In this document: piece by piece, positions 11,476-23,782 of the stretch
Layout: each line of letters starts with the position of its first letter
Position numbering within the stretch: the stretch's first letter is position 1
Translations under genes and position numbers: made by a program
Assembly (NCBI GenBank): GCA_024364735.1
Contig: JAGFNQ010005382.1
Coordinates: 168,118-232,117, forward strand
DNA from: Boesenbergia rotunda
Lineage: Eukaryota > Streptophyta > Magnoliopsida > Zingiberales > Zingiberaceae
DNA length: 64,000 bases
Direction of reading: 5' to 3'
The notes under the pieces: model-generated
The model's database searches: none
Told to the model about the DNA's origin: nothing
Seen by the model: only the letters and a program-made list of their open reading frames with translations

Positions 11476-12290
11476 GGTTGCCAAGTGCTATTGAGTCGGG
11501 ATGAGTTCTCTCGAGTGGATTCCAAGTCCTACCGAGTCAGGGAGCAAGTCGCCCAAGCAGACGCCGAGTCAAGATGAGTTCTCTCGAGTGTATTTCAAGT
11601 GTTGCGAAGTCAGAATGCAAGTCGCCTAAGCAGATGCCGAGTTGAGAGAAGTAGATGTCAAGTGTAAATGAGTCAGGACACAAGTTGCCCAAACGGACGT
11701 CGAGTTGGGAGGGGAAGATGTCGAGGCCAACGTTAAATGCAGTGTCCTTAAAATAGATTGGCCTCACATTCGGCGATGCTTAGAGGCTGTCATTGGTTGT
11801 CTCCAACGGCGAACCATAAAAAAGAAAGGTTGGGGAATGAAGGTGGTGGACTTTTAATGTTAGTTGATTCGCCTGGGCAAATTTTGTCCTAGCCGTTCTA
11901 GCATTTGATGAGCGCAAGTCGTGGCCTCACACTATTCAACTTGTTTTAGTGCAATCCGAGCCTTGAATGTGTACCTATACGTACCCACGCATGAGAGAGA
12001 GTCTTTTCTCATGTATTTATTAACATCATACATGCATGTACAGCAATATAAACCAACCAACTAACTATCAAACTCCCAATGTAGGACTTGGCGACTCGGA
12101 CAAATCACTAATTGGGCAGTTGGGTGACATTCTGACTTGGACTCGACATTTTGGATTTCTAGAAGCTTTGCAGAAACTAACCCCCTGGTAGTTTGAGATT
12201 ATATGCTCGGGCCTCTTAACAGAATAGACTGATTTGATTATGAAATTTCAAATTCTATAATTTTTCCCTTGTATATCCCGCAACAAGATT

Positions 12291-12808
12291 GTTTAACATA
12301 AGGTGCCAAACCAAACAAACTTTAGGCTGTTTTCTTTCCATATTCATGACAAGTTGAAATTCTGAAACTCACTTATGATTTGAAATTGTCGAACTCGGTG
12401 TTTGAGCTAAATCTTGCCTTATAGCATGAGAAGATCATTAATCCAACATTCGACTTATGGGTGAAATAATTATATATATATTGCGGGTTATCATATTCGG
12501 TTAAACCCAATTAAAGGTGAATAATTAAGATTTTAAATATTTGAGTTTTAATGTATCTAATACGGTATGCCCTGTTATGTATAGAGACCTAAGGGGTAAT
12601 TTATATTTTAATGATGGACGAAGATAGAAAATATCAAAAGGATAATCCTAAAAAGCTTTCCTATAAATACAGAGTTATCGTCATCACACGGCGATTTTGA
12701 GCCATTACCTATTCTTTTTCGTATCTCATAGTCGGAGAGAGTGCCGACCACAAACCGCACGACTCCATAAGGTAAAAGGCATTACGGTCCAAAGTTTATA
12801 TGTGACCT
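12291..12808. other. No gene recognised; isolated TATA-like site
   Basis: AT-rich sequence with a TATA-like 'cctataaatacagag' near 12660, followed by a stretch of ordinary composition. It might be an LTR or promoter relic. I find no epoxide-hydrolase coding sequence here. Confidence 0.4.
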
Positions 12809-13068
12809 TTATCACAAAAGATGCCTCCGGGTCCGGGATTATGATGTAGTGGTAGGGTGACTAGTCGCTATCCCAAGCGTTCGCAGTTTGATTCCCAATT
12901 ATAGCGTAATTTATAGAAATTTGTTCTCCAAATGGGGCGCGAACCCTGGGACGTTAGCTTTTAGATTGTTTACCGCGAGCGCTTCCCGATTTATCTTGGT
13001 GACCGATGAAAAATTTTCGTGGGACCGAATTGGTCATCCCAGATTCGTCTACTATCTTATCACAAAAG
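12809..13068 (+). mobile_element. SINE-like insertion with 12-bp target duplication
   Basis: The 12-mer TTATCACAAAAG occurs at 12809-12820 and 13057-13068, bracketing 236 bp. Near its left end the insert has an RNA polymerase III-type A box ('tagtggtagggtgac', about 12846) and B box ('agtttgattccc', about 12887), spaced as in tRNA-derived SINE heads. There is no protein coding and no clear 3' tail. The long TSD favours target-primed retrotransposition. It lies about 115 bases upstream of the epoxide-hydrolase exon, in its presumed intron. Confidence 0.62.
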
Positions 13069-13182
13069 GATAATTATGTTCTTGCTGTTATGACACATAC
13101 GCCAGTCTTCTACTCAACTAGTAGAGTTTTCTTATTTTTCCCATTCTATCACGTATGAAAAGCACATCTATTATGACTGCAG

Positions 13183-13429
13183 GAACTGGGAGCTTACTGC
13201 ACCATGGACCGGAGTGCAGATAAAAGTTCCAGTTAAGTTTATAGTTGGGGATCAAGACCTAGCATTCCATTTCCCTGGTGTCCAGGAATACATCCATAAT
13301 GGTGGCTTCAAAAGAGATGTTCCTCTCTTGGAGGACATAGTCGTCATGGAAGGAGCAGGCCACTTCATCAACCAGGAGAAGCCACAGGAGATTAGCAACC
13401 TGATCATCGAGTTCATCAAAAAATTCTGA
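13183..13429 (+). CDS. Soluble epoxide hydrolase, last exon (partial gene)
   Basis: This frame encodes the C-terminal ~82 residues of an alpha/beta-hydrolase-fold soluble epoxide hydrolase, the enzyme that adds water to fatty-acid and other epoxides. The family signature is clear: WELTAPWTG at the start, then VKFIVGDQDL with the catalytic-triad Asp, FPGVQEYI, and GAGHFINQEKP with the catalytic His, ending EFIKKF and TGA. It begins at a good acceptor (pyrimidine-rich tract, then gactgcag|G) with one base of a split codon, so it is a true terminal exon. The nucleophile Asp and lid domain would be in earlier exons, which I do not find in 1-13182. Either the last intron exceeds 13 kb and is full of transposons, or this is a stranded fragment. 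No internal stop or frameshift is visible. Confidence 0.85.
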
Positions 13430-14379
13430 TCTGCTTCTCTTCAGAACTACTAGTAAGTTCTGTCATATCACGCGAGTTTCATTCGAAAAAAGGAATGTAA
13501 ACCATAAGCTAATATTTATGATTTCTTCGTCAATACTACTTATTTGTATGTTTGTATCGAAGACTAGTGGTTCAGTGTATTTTTCTTTTAAGCAACAGGT
13601 CTGCAAACACAAAAGTCATAACCTCCTAATTATTCTAACACGGGGAATTTTGGATCCCCAATCCACATAGAAAAAGGTCAAGGCCAAACAGACATGGCCA
13701 ATTAAGATGGCACGTGATAATAACGGAACAAAGGTGAATCAAAAAATAAAGAAGAAACCAACTGATATGGTTGTCCGACCAAACCCTCTGATCGAACGCC
13801 TTTGTCTAACTTGGTGAGCTGATTTGTTTGGCCGAGCATATGCAAGGATCATGTGTGTTGCCCCTAACGTAGATCACGTGGAAAGGATAATATCCGAAAC
13901 AACTGGCCGAATATAGTATATCGCCGATCGGCCAACCCGCTTAATGCCTATAGCCGATCGGTCACCCATAAGATGACTATGGATCAGCCATCACACTTCG
14001 GCCAATCTGCCGCACGGGTGATCAGAATTGAATGAGCTTCATAGCCCAGTAAAATATAACTTAAGTAAGGCCAACTATTTATAAAGGACTCTTACTCGGC
14101 CTAGGCCCCTTTTCGATTAATTGGATTGGCCCCCATTTAACTACGACAAAGATAAGCCTCCAATAGAAGTATCTAGATAAGCCCAATAGCACACAAATCT
14201 AAGCTAATACCTGATAAGACAAGGATAGCATTATCCTACTATTTTATTAAAGCTAACCAGCTTAGAAGCCCATTGGTCCTTCTACATTTATAGAATGTTT
14301 TCAAAAATAAATTGATTTTATAGTCATATTACGACTGATGTGATATTTTGATGGTGGAGGATTGACACAAGGTGTTGCA
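13430..14379. other. Downstream region, possible LTR remnant
   Basis: The first ~200 bases are likely 3' UTR of the hydrolase exon. From about 13640 the sequence has 'ccgatcggcc' and 'ccgatcggtc' repeats and a TATA-like 'ctatttataaagg' near 14078, resembling a solo LTR, but I could not define ends or a TSD. No coding region recognised. Confidence 0.35.
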
Positions 14380-16052
14380 TGTTGGTGCAAAAACCATTAG
14401 ACCTGAACAGTCAACCTCTAGTATTTCGATGTTTGACAATATACCAAGGTCTAGTCAAAGTAATCAAGGGTTAAACCAAACAGAACTTGATGTTTGGTAG
14501 GATAAACTCAGGTTTGATTAGTTTGACCAAAAGGCCAGCCAAACAGGACTTGATGTTTGGCAGAGTTATGAGAAGCCAGGGTTGGTCAGGTGACCAAGAG
14601 ATTAAGTCAAACAAGACTTGGTGTTTGGTAGAGAGATTATACCTATTTGGACTGAGCCAAACATAACTTGATGTTTGACAGAAAGAAATCAAGTCAGGAT
14701 TAAGATGACTAGCAAAGAAGTCCTTATAGAGGCATGAAATCCTGGTGAGTGAAGCTGGGTCCTAGTAAGTGAAGCTAGGTGGACGAAGTCCTGGTGAGTG
14801 AAGCTGGGCAAGAAGACTTGATCTAGGGGACTGAGCACGAAGTCCTAGTTTGGGGAATTGGGCACGAAGTCCTGGCCGAAGGTTGGACATCGAAGTCTTG
14901 GTCCAGGGGATTGAGTACGAAGTCCTGGTCGGGGATCGGGCAACGAAGACTTTGCCAAGCGAGGACTACAGACAGAAGTAGAAACGGGTCAAGGATCGGA
15001 CGTCTTGAGATCCGGGAATCTCGGAGGCCGAATACAAAGTCTTGGTCTGGGGGACCAAGCAGAAGACTTTGCCGAGCGGGGATCGTGAACAGAAGTAGAG
15101 AAGGGATGAAGATCGGATGTCTCGAGATCCGGGTTCTCGGAGGCCGAGCAAAAGTTCAACCGGAGGTCCCGGTTGGCAAAAGGTAGCTTCTCCATATTTG
15201 AGTAGGTGAAAGACACGTTCCTCAGAAAATGGAACAGTAGGCATCGGTTCGACTTAGGATCTCAGTTGAAATCCAAAAGTCTAACCAGACAACTCTGGCT
15301 GTTAATCAACTAAGGCAAAAGATTGTTTGTCTATTGTTGTGTGTTTTGTTGTCTTGCAGGTACTTGGAGTTGGAGGCAAGATAGGAGAGCAAATGCAAAA
15401 CAAACAATGCTTGGGAAAAAGCTTCCCAGGCGCTTGAGTAGGGGCTCAGGCGCTTGGGATGGGAAGTTTATCCCTGCGTCGAGTTCGCTGTTTGGATCAG
15501 CTTGGACAAGTTATTAGGCACCTCAATGGGCTCTAGGGCGTCCTAATACTGTATATAAATAGGGGTGCCAACCCCTCAATTGAAGTATCAAGTTTAATAT
15601 CTGCTTAGTCATTCTGTGTGAAGAAAAAGTACTCAGACGAAGCTCTGCAACCAAGGAGGCTCTAGGAAGAAGTGCGCAATGCTTCGGAGTTCCAGATTGG
15701 TCGAGATCGTCTACTTATTTAGTTTGATTTTATTTACAAGTTGTATTTCAGTTTATTTACTTGTGCTTGTAAAAACAAACTGTAAGATGGATTTTCTTCG
15801 CCTCCAAAAATTCCGGAAAGGAGACCACTAGTGGACTCACCCCGAGTACATAGGCCTTGGACTTACTGACCCTAGGGTATTGGGAACCAAGTAAATAAAT
15901 CTCGCGTGTCTGCTGTTGTCATTGTCTTTTACTTTTATTATTCCGCTGTGCTACAAACGATTTGATTATGAAGTTGAACGAACGAAAGACTCAAAGCCGA
16001 AACGAAGCAGGAGTTGATATTCACCCCCTCTATTGACGCCACCGATCCTACA
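14380..16052 (+). repeat. 5' LTR of element 4
   Basis: 1673 bp, TGTTGGTGCAAAAACC ... ACCGATCCTACA. It holds a U3 minisatellite (about 14730-15165, 'gaagtcctgg' units), weak GGCGCT/AGGCGC repeats (15425-15540), TATATAAAT near 15553 and the CACCCCCTCTATTGA end typical of the group. Confidence 0.8.
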
Positions 16053-16054
16053 AT

Positions 16055-16066
16055 TGGTATTAGAGC
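16055..16066 (+). promoter_or_regulatory. Primer-binding site of element 4 (one mismatch)
   Basis: TGGTATTAGAGC beside the LTR end. One C-to-T change from the initiator tRNA-Met site seen in the other elements. Confidence 0.75.
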
Positions 16067-16154
16067 GGGTGGCTCTGATCGAACTCATCGCCGAAGGAGC
16101 AAGAAGGCCAGGAACTGAGGGGGAGTTAAGGGGGAATGAGGTACAATTTAAATT

Positions 16155-17060
16155 ATGTCTAATTTTAAATTTCATATAATTTGTTTTAAGTGTAGGGAGA
16201 GAGGACATTACAAAAATAAGTGTCCTATTCGTCAGATTCGTATGTTACCACCTGCGGCAACGGAGGTATCAACGTCAGGACTTCGGAAGGACAAAAGTCA
16301 TATCTAATGTTTCAAGTGCAAAAGGTATGATATTACAAGAACCAGTGTCCAAACTAGAAAATAATCCGATCCACTATGCCAGAAAATGCAATGAAAGTAA
16401 TGGAGGTACGAAAAGTTAATTTCTGCAAAGGTTTTTTTTTTTTCAAATTCCTACAAAGTTAGATAATTCTTCTGATAATTTAGATGATTATGTTGATTTT
16501 CCTGTTAAGTTAGATTATTTACACAATAAATTAAATGTGTTACATGGTAAATTAGCTGATAACAAATCTAAATCAAATATAGATAATATTAATATATTGA
16601 ATATCAACTCCTTGATTTTTAATATTAATGTCACAATTTTAGAAATTAATTCTAACATCTTAATTAACAATCCTGAAAATTATTTTACTTATCCTGAAAA
16701 TCATTTTACTTATCCTGAAGATAATCTTAATAATCCTGAAGTTAATGTTGATAATTCTAACCTTTGTTAATATTTCTGAAGATAATCTTATTAATTCTGA
16801 TGATACTGCTTAACCCTTAATTAATAATACTGAAGAAATCTTAATAATTTTGAAGATAATTATGAAATCTTAAATAATAATTCTATTGATTTTGAATATA
16901 ATGCTACGACCTTAATTAGTAATCCTGAAAATTATTTTATTTATTGTGAAGATAATAATATAATTTTAATTAATAATTTTGGATATAACTCTGAAGATGA
17001 ATATTAAGATAAATTTATTAAAATTGAAGTTATACTTAAAAAGACTTACAAGAATTCAAA
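16155..17060 (+). pseudogene. Broken Gag-like ORF of element 4
   Basis: An ATG at 16155 opens a frame with an intact first zinc knuckle (CFKCRERGHYKNKC). An in-frame TAA at 16305-16307 precedes the second knuckle, which is itself out of frame. The later N/D-rich part is open only at 16537-16770, with repeated 'NPENYFTYPE'-like segments. It is homologous to the frames at 5625-6590 and 50830-51622. Confidence 0.65.
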
Positions 17061-17179
17061 TAAAACAGAAGTACTAAATAAAATTGAAAACTTAAAAACA
17101 AAAGAAATTAATAATAAATGAATCAGAAATTTTTAAATTAATAGAAATGATACAATTAGACCCAAAATTAATCACAAAC

Positions 17180-17520
17180 TTAACAACTTAAATCTTAATT
17201 AATTCATAACAACCTAATTAACAACTTAACTTAAGTCTAATTTAATTCTTAACAACTTAAATCTAATTTAATTCTTAACAACTTAATTCTTAATTAATTC
17301 TTAACAACTTAATTATTAATTAATTCTTAACGACTTAAATCTTAATTAAACTCTTAACAACTTAAATATTATTTAATTCTTAACAACTTAAATATTCAAT
17401 TAATTCTTAACAACTTAAATTTTAATTAACTCTTAACAACTTAAATCTCAATTAATAATCAAATCTTTTAATTCTTAAACTTAAATCTTAATTAATAATC
17501 AAATCTTTTAATCCTTAAAA
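17180..17520 (+). repeat. AT-rich tandem array of element 4
   Basis: About ten units of the type TTAATTCTTAACAACTTAA. It corresponds in position to the arrays at 5160-5600 and 51740-51970. Confidence 0.8.
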
Positions 17521-17976
17521 TATTTAAAGCTAACTGAATAAATCTTAAATATTAATTAACAATTCAAATTTAATAGAAAACTCAATTCTTAATTCAAAAT
17601 TTCAAAATTTATACAAAAGCCACGAACTAAAATTAAAATTAATTACCTTCAGTTATGAAACTAAATAAAATTCTACCTAACTGAAATATTCAACTTAATA
17701 ATAAATATGTCAAAGTGGTTTGACATATTCGTGGGTTCACATATTTTGTATCAAATCGAGAATTTAATACTTTATTAGAAATCTAATTAAAACGATTTGA
17801 CTTAGATTGATATATACATAACTGTCATGCTCATGCATCTGTTTATTTTTCTCATATATATCTGCCATGTCATTCATGTTAGCTTACTTTTGTGCTTAAC
17901 TTAGAATGGCTAGATAAGGAAAAAGATAGTTTGACACTTGCCTAACATCGTATTAGGGTGGGGGCGAGATGATAGT

Positions 17977-19628
17977 GAAGGATATATAGCTCGGCGGGTT
18001 TCCTAAGCGAACACAGGGTCGAACATGAGAGACCTCTCCATGTCTACGGATTATAAATTTAATCCCAATGGAGACCTATCCCTCAAATGACTGTCTCATC
18101 ATCGTATCAATCGGTTCGAGTTACAACTTGGCCAATCTCAAAGATCGAGCCTTGTAACTCGCCTAATCGATCGACCGTGAAAAAGATGACGAGCGGATTG
18201 CCGATTTTTTTGTTTATCTTCGGGGTTCATGACATGATTAATTATCAGCATTAATTAACATTAATTAAAACATGATAATTAATCAATAACACACATGCGA
18301 TGATAAAAACAAATCACATAAAATCATAGAAACTAATAAGGAGCCAAAGAGAGATATACCTCGTCTTTTACCTCGCAGTCTTCTACTGTATGACCCTCCC
18401 CACTTGGATGTCTTGTCGGCGACGATCTACCAAGACGCGGAGTCACCAAGGGCTTCCAATCCTTCACCTTCTTTCCTCTTCTATCAAACACCAAAACCCT
18501 AATCTTTAGGGTTGATGTCGCCGACCACCAATGGAGGAAGAGTCCCCTTCCTTGCTTGCTCCGGCCACCGAGTGATGTAGGGAGGATGAGGAAGATGAAG
18601 AAGAAGAAGAAGAGCACTTCTTCTTCTCAGAATCACAGCCACAACAACCCTAGACTTCCTCCTTTGCTTGCGCCGGCGCCGCCCACCTCCAAGGTGTGGC
18701 GCCAGCCCAATGCTCCACCTCCTCGCAACTTCCGGCGCCGATCACCACCAGTGGTGGAGAGGAAGAGCAGGTGATCAAGGAAGGATGAGGAGAAGTCAAT
18801 AACTTCTCCTTGTATTCCTCCCAACCGACCACCTTACCTCTACCAATACCGCCGGTGCCACCCTCCCTCTTCCTCCACCTCGCGCACGCCCACAAGGCGA
18901 TGAGAAGACTCTCTCTTCACCAACCGTGAGCTCCTTGCATGCCAACTGATGGAAGGAGAGAAAGAAGAGGCTTCCCCTAGCTTGGTTGCAGCTGGCCAAG
19001 GAAGAAGAAAACCTCCTTTAGCCGCAACCCTAGGAGAGAGAGAGAGGGAGAAGGGTTTTGGGGTTTTCCATAATTCATTAGCCTTGGTTTCATGACTCCT
19101 ATGGGGTATTTATAGGGCTACGATAGGGACCATGAGGAGGAGTTGGGTCTTGGCCCGCTAATAGATCCAAATTCGATCCATTAATGGAGATCCATTCCAC
19201 TAAAGAATCCCCATTGAACTTCCTCACCAACCCCCATATTTTCATATAGGATCCACCTATTATGAGCACATCCATCTCCTCGTGTTTAAGATATCAAATG
19301 TCCGTCGATTAATTTAAATTACTGACAATTTTAATTAATCAACCTCTTGATCCTTGACTATTACCACTCAACCTTTTCATCATGTTGGACCATAGTCCGC
19401 TTGCAAGATTTAATATGATGAACCTTATGAGCTCATCAAGAGGGCATCATCATCCTGACTCACCAGGACACGGATTCCCTCAATAATCAACGGCACACCA
19501 TGTACATAATATTATTTCTCAACTTACCGGGTCTATCTATTTAACATAATAAATCTCACCCATTGGTAATTAAATATACGTGTCCGTTATTATATCGGGA
19601 TTTAATGATTGTACTCCATAATAAAATC
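17977..19628 (-). repeat. 3' LTR of the old minus-strand Copia, distal part (boundary uncertain)
   Basis: The LTR that starts at 33114 continues through 32875, 31738-31621 and then here, once the intervening insertions are removed. It has a TATA box read as TATAAATA (19108-19115), followed on the minus strand by a pyrimidine-rich leader (about 19050-18990). The outer end was not located precisely; 'tgacatgatt' near 18230 is one candidate, so 17977-18230 may belong to neither. Frames at 18333-18999 are in the transcribed LTR and are not genes. Confidence 0.55.
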
Positions 19629-20121
19629 TGTTAGTGATATGAGAGAAGTATCCTAAGGCAATCGCCTTATGATTGTAAACATTTATTTTAATAAATGATA
19701 ATTCACTATTTGAGTATACATGTTTGTGTATTTGATTGGGATCTTAAACTCATCTACTGAATGTCCGCAATACAATTCACAGCATAAGAGAATTTGTGAT
19801 GGGATCACAACTAGTGATTATCTCTAAATGTGCAATTGTGAAGTATTGAAAATATCCCTAGTCGATGAATTGATAAATACGGACACTATCAATTCTGTTG
19901 AGACTAGCATGGGTTATTCTCTAATCAGCTGACTCTCACTGGCTGGTGACATTGGGATGTCCGGAGATAAACATGGATGCTAGTTAAGGGAACTAGTTCA
20001 TTGGAGTGACTAGCTGTAAAACTTCATATGGTAATCTATAAAGATATGTCACTGAAGTTATTACTGCAGCTTAAGTGCAATGTTCCTTTGACTTGCGGTG
20101 TTCAAGTCATCTTGGTCATGG

Positions 20122-23100
20122 TGTCACGCCCCGAGACCCAAGAGCCGCTGATCCAATAGAAAATCGGACAGCACCTCCCCTGTCCGGCGGACAATTTACA
20201 CATACATACAATCTATATAACAATCCACGCAATATATATTTGCACAACCACGCAGTTTAAAGGGCCACAGGCCTCAGATATAAGCAGAAACAACAGTTAT
20301 ATGATTACAACTATCGAAAAACCAAATCCGAACTCACCTGAGCTGCCAAGGGGCAGGAACAAAACCAAAATCAATCGAAGTCCAACATAGGACTCAAAAG
20401 TACAATACCATCAAATAAAACGTGCATACATGTTCAAATCAAAATAGCGGAAGCATAATAAATACTACAGGGTCCACAACCGAAGCAACGTAATGCCAAA
20501 ATAAAAAAAAAGCTCCGCTGGAGCTGGGGACTGGCGGCTCGGGATCTCCTCGCAGACATCAACCTGAAAATAAACATATATGGCAACGGGGTGAGTCCAT
20601 AGCTCAACGAATACCCAATAGATATGCATAGAAGGTTATACCAACAATAAGAGTTCAGCTACTACAGTCTCACAACAACAGTAGGGAAAAACTAGTACTG
20701 AACATACCGAAGTAGATATACACCTGAATCCATCTAACCTGTATAGAGGGTAAGAAATACCAGAGGAAAACCAATAGACATATAAGCTCAGATAACAAGT
20801 CTCCAGAATATGCGATGTCAAACAAGTGCAGCAAATAAGTGCAGCAAACAATGCACGATGCAAAATATGCACATGGTGCAATGACATGTGTCACCCCTGA
20901 CACCAGACAGATCAACGTACACCTGTCATAGGGACGTCTGAACGGGTAGGGCTATGACAACTGTACACCCTGCCATCACTGCTCCTGAGTGACCGGGTGG
21001 ACAGGATGCTGGTGGAGACTCCGCTCCGACCCCAAGCAATGGGGGAGTCAAGCTCTCATCTCCTCGTGGCTCAGTACGAGAAGGGATCCCTGGCTGCTAC
21101 CACGCCCGCGCTCACCCTCCAAATAGTGGCCGAACGGAGCAATACAGGGCAAATGCACACATCTACGGTATCCACTAATCCATGAGTGGCCGTGTGTGCC
21201 CGTCATGTACCGGAAGACGATTAGGCTCAACCACAAGGGAGTCGCTGATCGCCGGCATGCAATAGTGCAAGGATGGTGTATGATAGATACACATACCTCC
21301 CTCCCAAGTCCTCAGTATGCTAAGTCTCAGTTTGAAATCCTATAACAGGAAATACAGGTATCCTACAAGGTATACTGAACTGAAATACAGATCCCTCAAG
21401 GTCAAATGCAAGAGATACCCTATGATATCTAAGCATACATGTAGAGATGACAATACTAGAGACTGTATGGAACTAACAGCATAATAACTCAAGGATAAAC
21501 AACAAGTATCCAGAACTGACCTAATAAACAGGGGTAAACCACAATATCCAGATCAAACATAATAACCAGGGATAGCGTAGGATCTTACTGCTATCTATAA
21601 CATTCTATGCATAACAAAATGACAATATCAAAATAGATAAGTCAAAGGGTACCCGCCTCAAAGTAGGAGTCCGTATACGAAGAAGACCTCTTGTCTGATA
21701 CTCCGCAACCCAAAAGTCCAAATCAATGCCCTGTATCAAAGGACATAATTGTAGCTATCATAACAATTATTAAGTAGCTAAATAATTCCCTAAACCGTAT
21801 CAGGGTTAACCTAATTGTCGTAATCATTTAATTATCCGAAATTAGATGATTAACATAAGTTTCCACGATTAGATTCAAACTTAGGTTTAATCTAAACCTT
21901 CCCCAATATCTAACTCAAGATCAAAACCTCCACCAAACATAACCGAATCCAACCATATCAAGTCGAGTTCTCAAAACAGAAACCTCATGGCGAGTTAAAC
22001 AAAGCAACCGAGGTGAATATCCGGGAAAGACAATTACGCAACAACTCTTGAACCGACTCATCCACATGTTCTACTCCATATGAAACCAATATATCATATT
22101 ACAAGATCCAACCACAACACTACAACCCAAAATCCAAGATAACTAAATCTTAACAGAATTCAATCTCATTGTGTGTTACCCTTCACATCAGAACACGAAT
22201 CAAATGAAGATAAACCATACCCAATTCCAAAAATTCCATTTCAATTCTATTAATCCAAATCAATTCATTACTAACTCCTTCCAAGATCAGATAAACTAAA
22301 CATGATAAATTTGATACCAAATATATCCAAGAACACAGATTTGAAGAACATAACCCATATTAGAGTAGCAAGCTACCGATCTAAAATAGTCCAAGTCTCC
22401 ACATGTCAGCTAAACATTCATCCTTCTAATATTAGGTTTGCTGTTCAACTACTGATCCAAACACAACAAGGAAACCCAAAGGAAACCCAATCTGAAGAAC
22501 TAAATAAACCATCACATTTATTATGAGCAAAACAATTTGATTTCAAATTTACTGCCAACACAACAATTTACTTAGCACACTTTTCATCCTAATCTAAGGA
22601 CCCAATAGCTCCAAGACCTAAGTTGTATAAGGCATGAACACCCCCATATACCTTAAACCAAAACAATCCAAACAGGGATAAATTCCCAGAACCGATCAAA
22701 TAGAAACAAGGCTAAACAAAATAAACCTATTCCTCCATAAAATCCCAAATAAAACACTGCTTCCCATTTAAAGGTGGAGAATTGAAAGATCAAGGAATCA
22801 ACTGACATTAACTCCAAAACCACACTCTAACCTATCATCGAGCCCATCTAAATAGGAATTCAAACCATAAAAATCCACTGAATTAAAGAAACAAGAGCAG
22901 ATAGGAAATCAATTGACAACTACCTGCTGTGAAGTCTCTCGGTAGCCAGTTGGAAGAAACCCAAAACCTGGAAAATGCAGGATCAACTGATCAAAACCAA
23001 AGAACCTATTAATTCTATTACAGTGGCAATCCATACCGAAAACTAACGATCAACTACACCAATTCGTCATGCTAATCAACCTCCAAGATCGATACCAACA

Positions 23101-23782
23101 GGAACCGTTCGTACCTTAATCCAAAACCAGATTTGATTGCTAGTCCACCATCCAAAATCGAACCCAATTCACAAATGAAATCCCTAAAGAGAAGTTCCCT
23201 CACCTCAAACAACCGTGATCCTGAAGCTCTGCCTAGATCCAACGAGAACAAGCTCCAAAGCTAGATAGCCTTCCAACTGACCGTATCTCCTTCCATCTTA
23301 GTCTTGGCTGCGGGTGAAGAAGAGAGGAAGAAAGGAACTAGGGCTCCCGCCATCGCGAACCCACCGCGGCCCAAACTTAGCGTCACAGCTCTTCTACGCA
23401 TGAAGAAGGTGGAAGGAGGATTGATCTCCATCAGGGCTTGGCTGCGATCTCAAGCTCGCGAAGGAAGGATGACGAAGAAGGAATCGGGCGTTTGGGGCTT
23501 TGGCGGCGGCTAGGGCACGGGGGCGAGGGAGAAGAGAAAGGGAGGCGCTGCTGCTTCGATCGCCAGCGCAGAAGACATGAGCAACCAACCCGAGCCCTAA
23601 TCAGCCCCTTATACTCGCCATTTTGCATTTTAATCCAATAAATTTCTGTATAATTGCAAAACCACCCCTAGGGTTTAGAATTCTTATCCATCAACCCCTT
23701 AAACTTCGTCCCAGAGCCCGGAAAAATTCTAGGAACTTTCCGAAAAATTTTCCAGAGTGGAATAAACGTGTCGGATTTTACA
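20122..23782 (-). repeat. 3' LTR of the long-LTR element
   Basis: 3661 bp. Short frames on both strands (such as those around 20636-21236 and 23304-23641) recur identically in the other LTR and show no recognisable protein family. Confidence 0.93.

Larger units (their letters stand above)
9610..12290. repeat. Large imperfect inverted repeat (LTR-like arms)
   Basis: The left arm (9610-11075, minus the MITE) and right arm (about 11085-12100) match in reverse complement: 'gtttgatggctagttggttg' (about 9680) pairs with 12040-12075, 'caaccaacattaaaa' (about 9868) with about 11850, 'ttggcctcaacatcttcccc' (10010) with about 11725, and the 'agattatcc' region (about 11000) with about 11150. A further forward copy of the inner end sits at 12090-12290. 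The left end, TGTTGGAATTTTG, looks like an LTR start, so two tail-to-tail LTR-type sequences are one reading. No coding region is recognisable. Confidence 0.6.
14380..17976 (+). mobile_element. Pol-less Sirevirus-like element 4, 3' part cut off by the old Copia
   Basis: The plus-strand 5' LTR (14380-16052) is followed by a primer site, a broken two-knuckle Gag-like frame, the AT-rich tandem array and the start of the conserved block ('agaatggctagataagg', 'cgagatgatagt'). Homology to elements 1 and 3 stops about 17976, where sequence of the minus-strand old Copia begins. Its remaining half and 3' LTR are expected beyond the other end of that Copia, outside the window. It is the outermost, hence oldest, layer of the nest. 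Confidence 0.75.

Noticed and set aside
12840..12900. tRNA gene
   Set aside because: A- and B-box-like motifs are present but no cloverleaf with proper acceptor and anticodon stems could be formed, and the segment is inside a TSD-bounded insertion.
12888..13073. 61-codon frame as an upstream epoxide-hydrolase exon
   Set aside because: The translation has no alpha/beta-hydrolase motif and lies inside the SINE-like insertion.
18333..18999. Small frames with Phe-rich or Arg/Gly-rich translations
   Set aside because: They lie in the transcribed leader of the old Copia LTR, overlap on both strands and lack family motifs.
23304..23641. GC-rich frames on both strands in the long LTRs (repeated at 29355-29692)
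   Set aside because: Mutually overlapping, short, composition-driven and located in LTRs; no recognisable domain.
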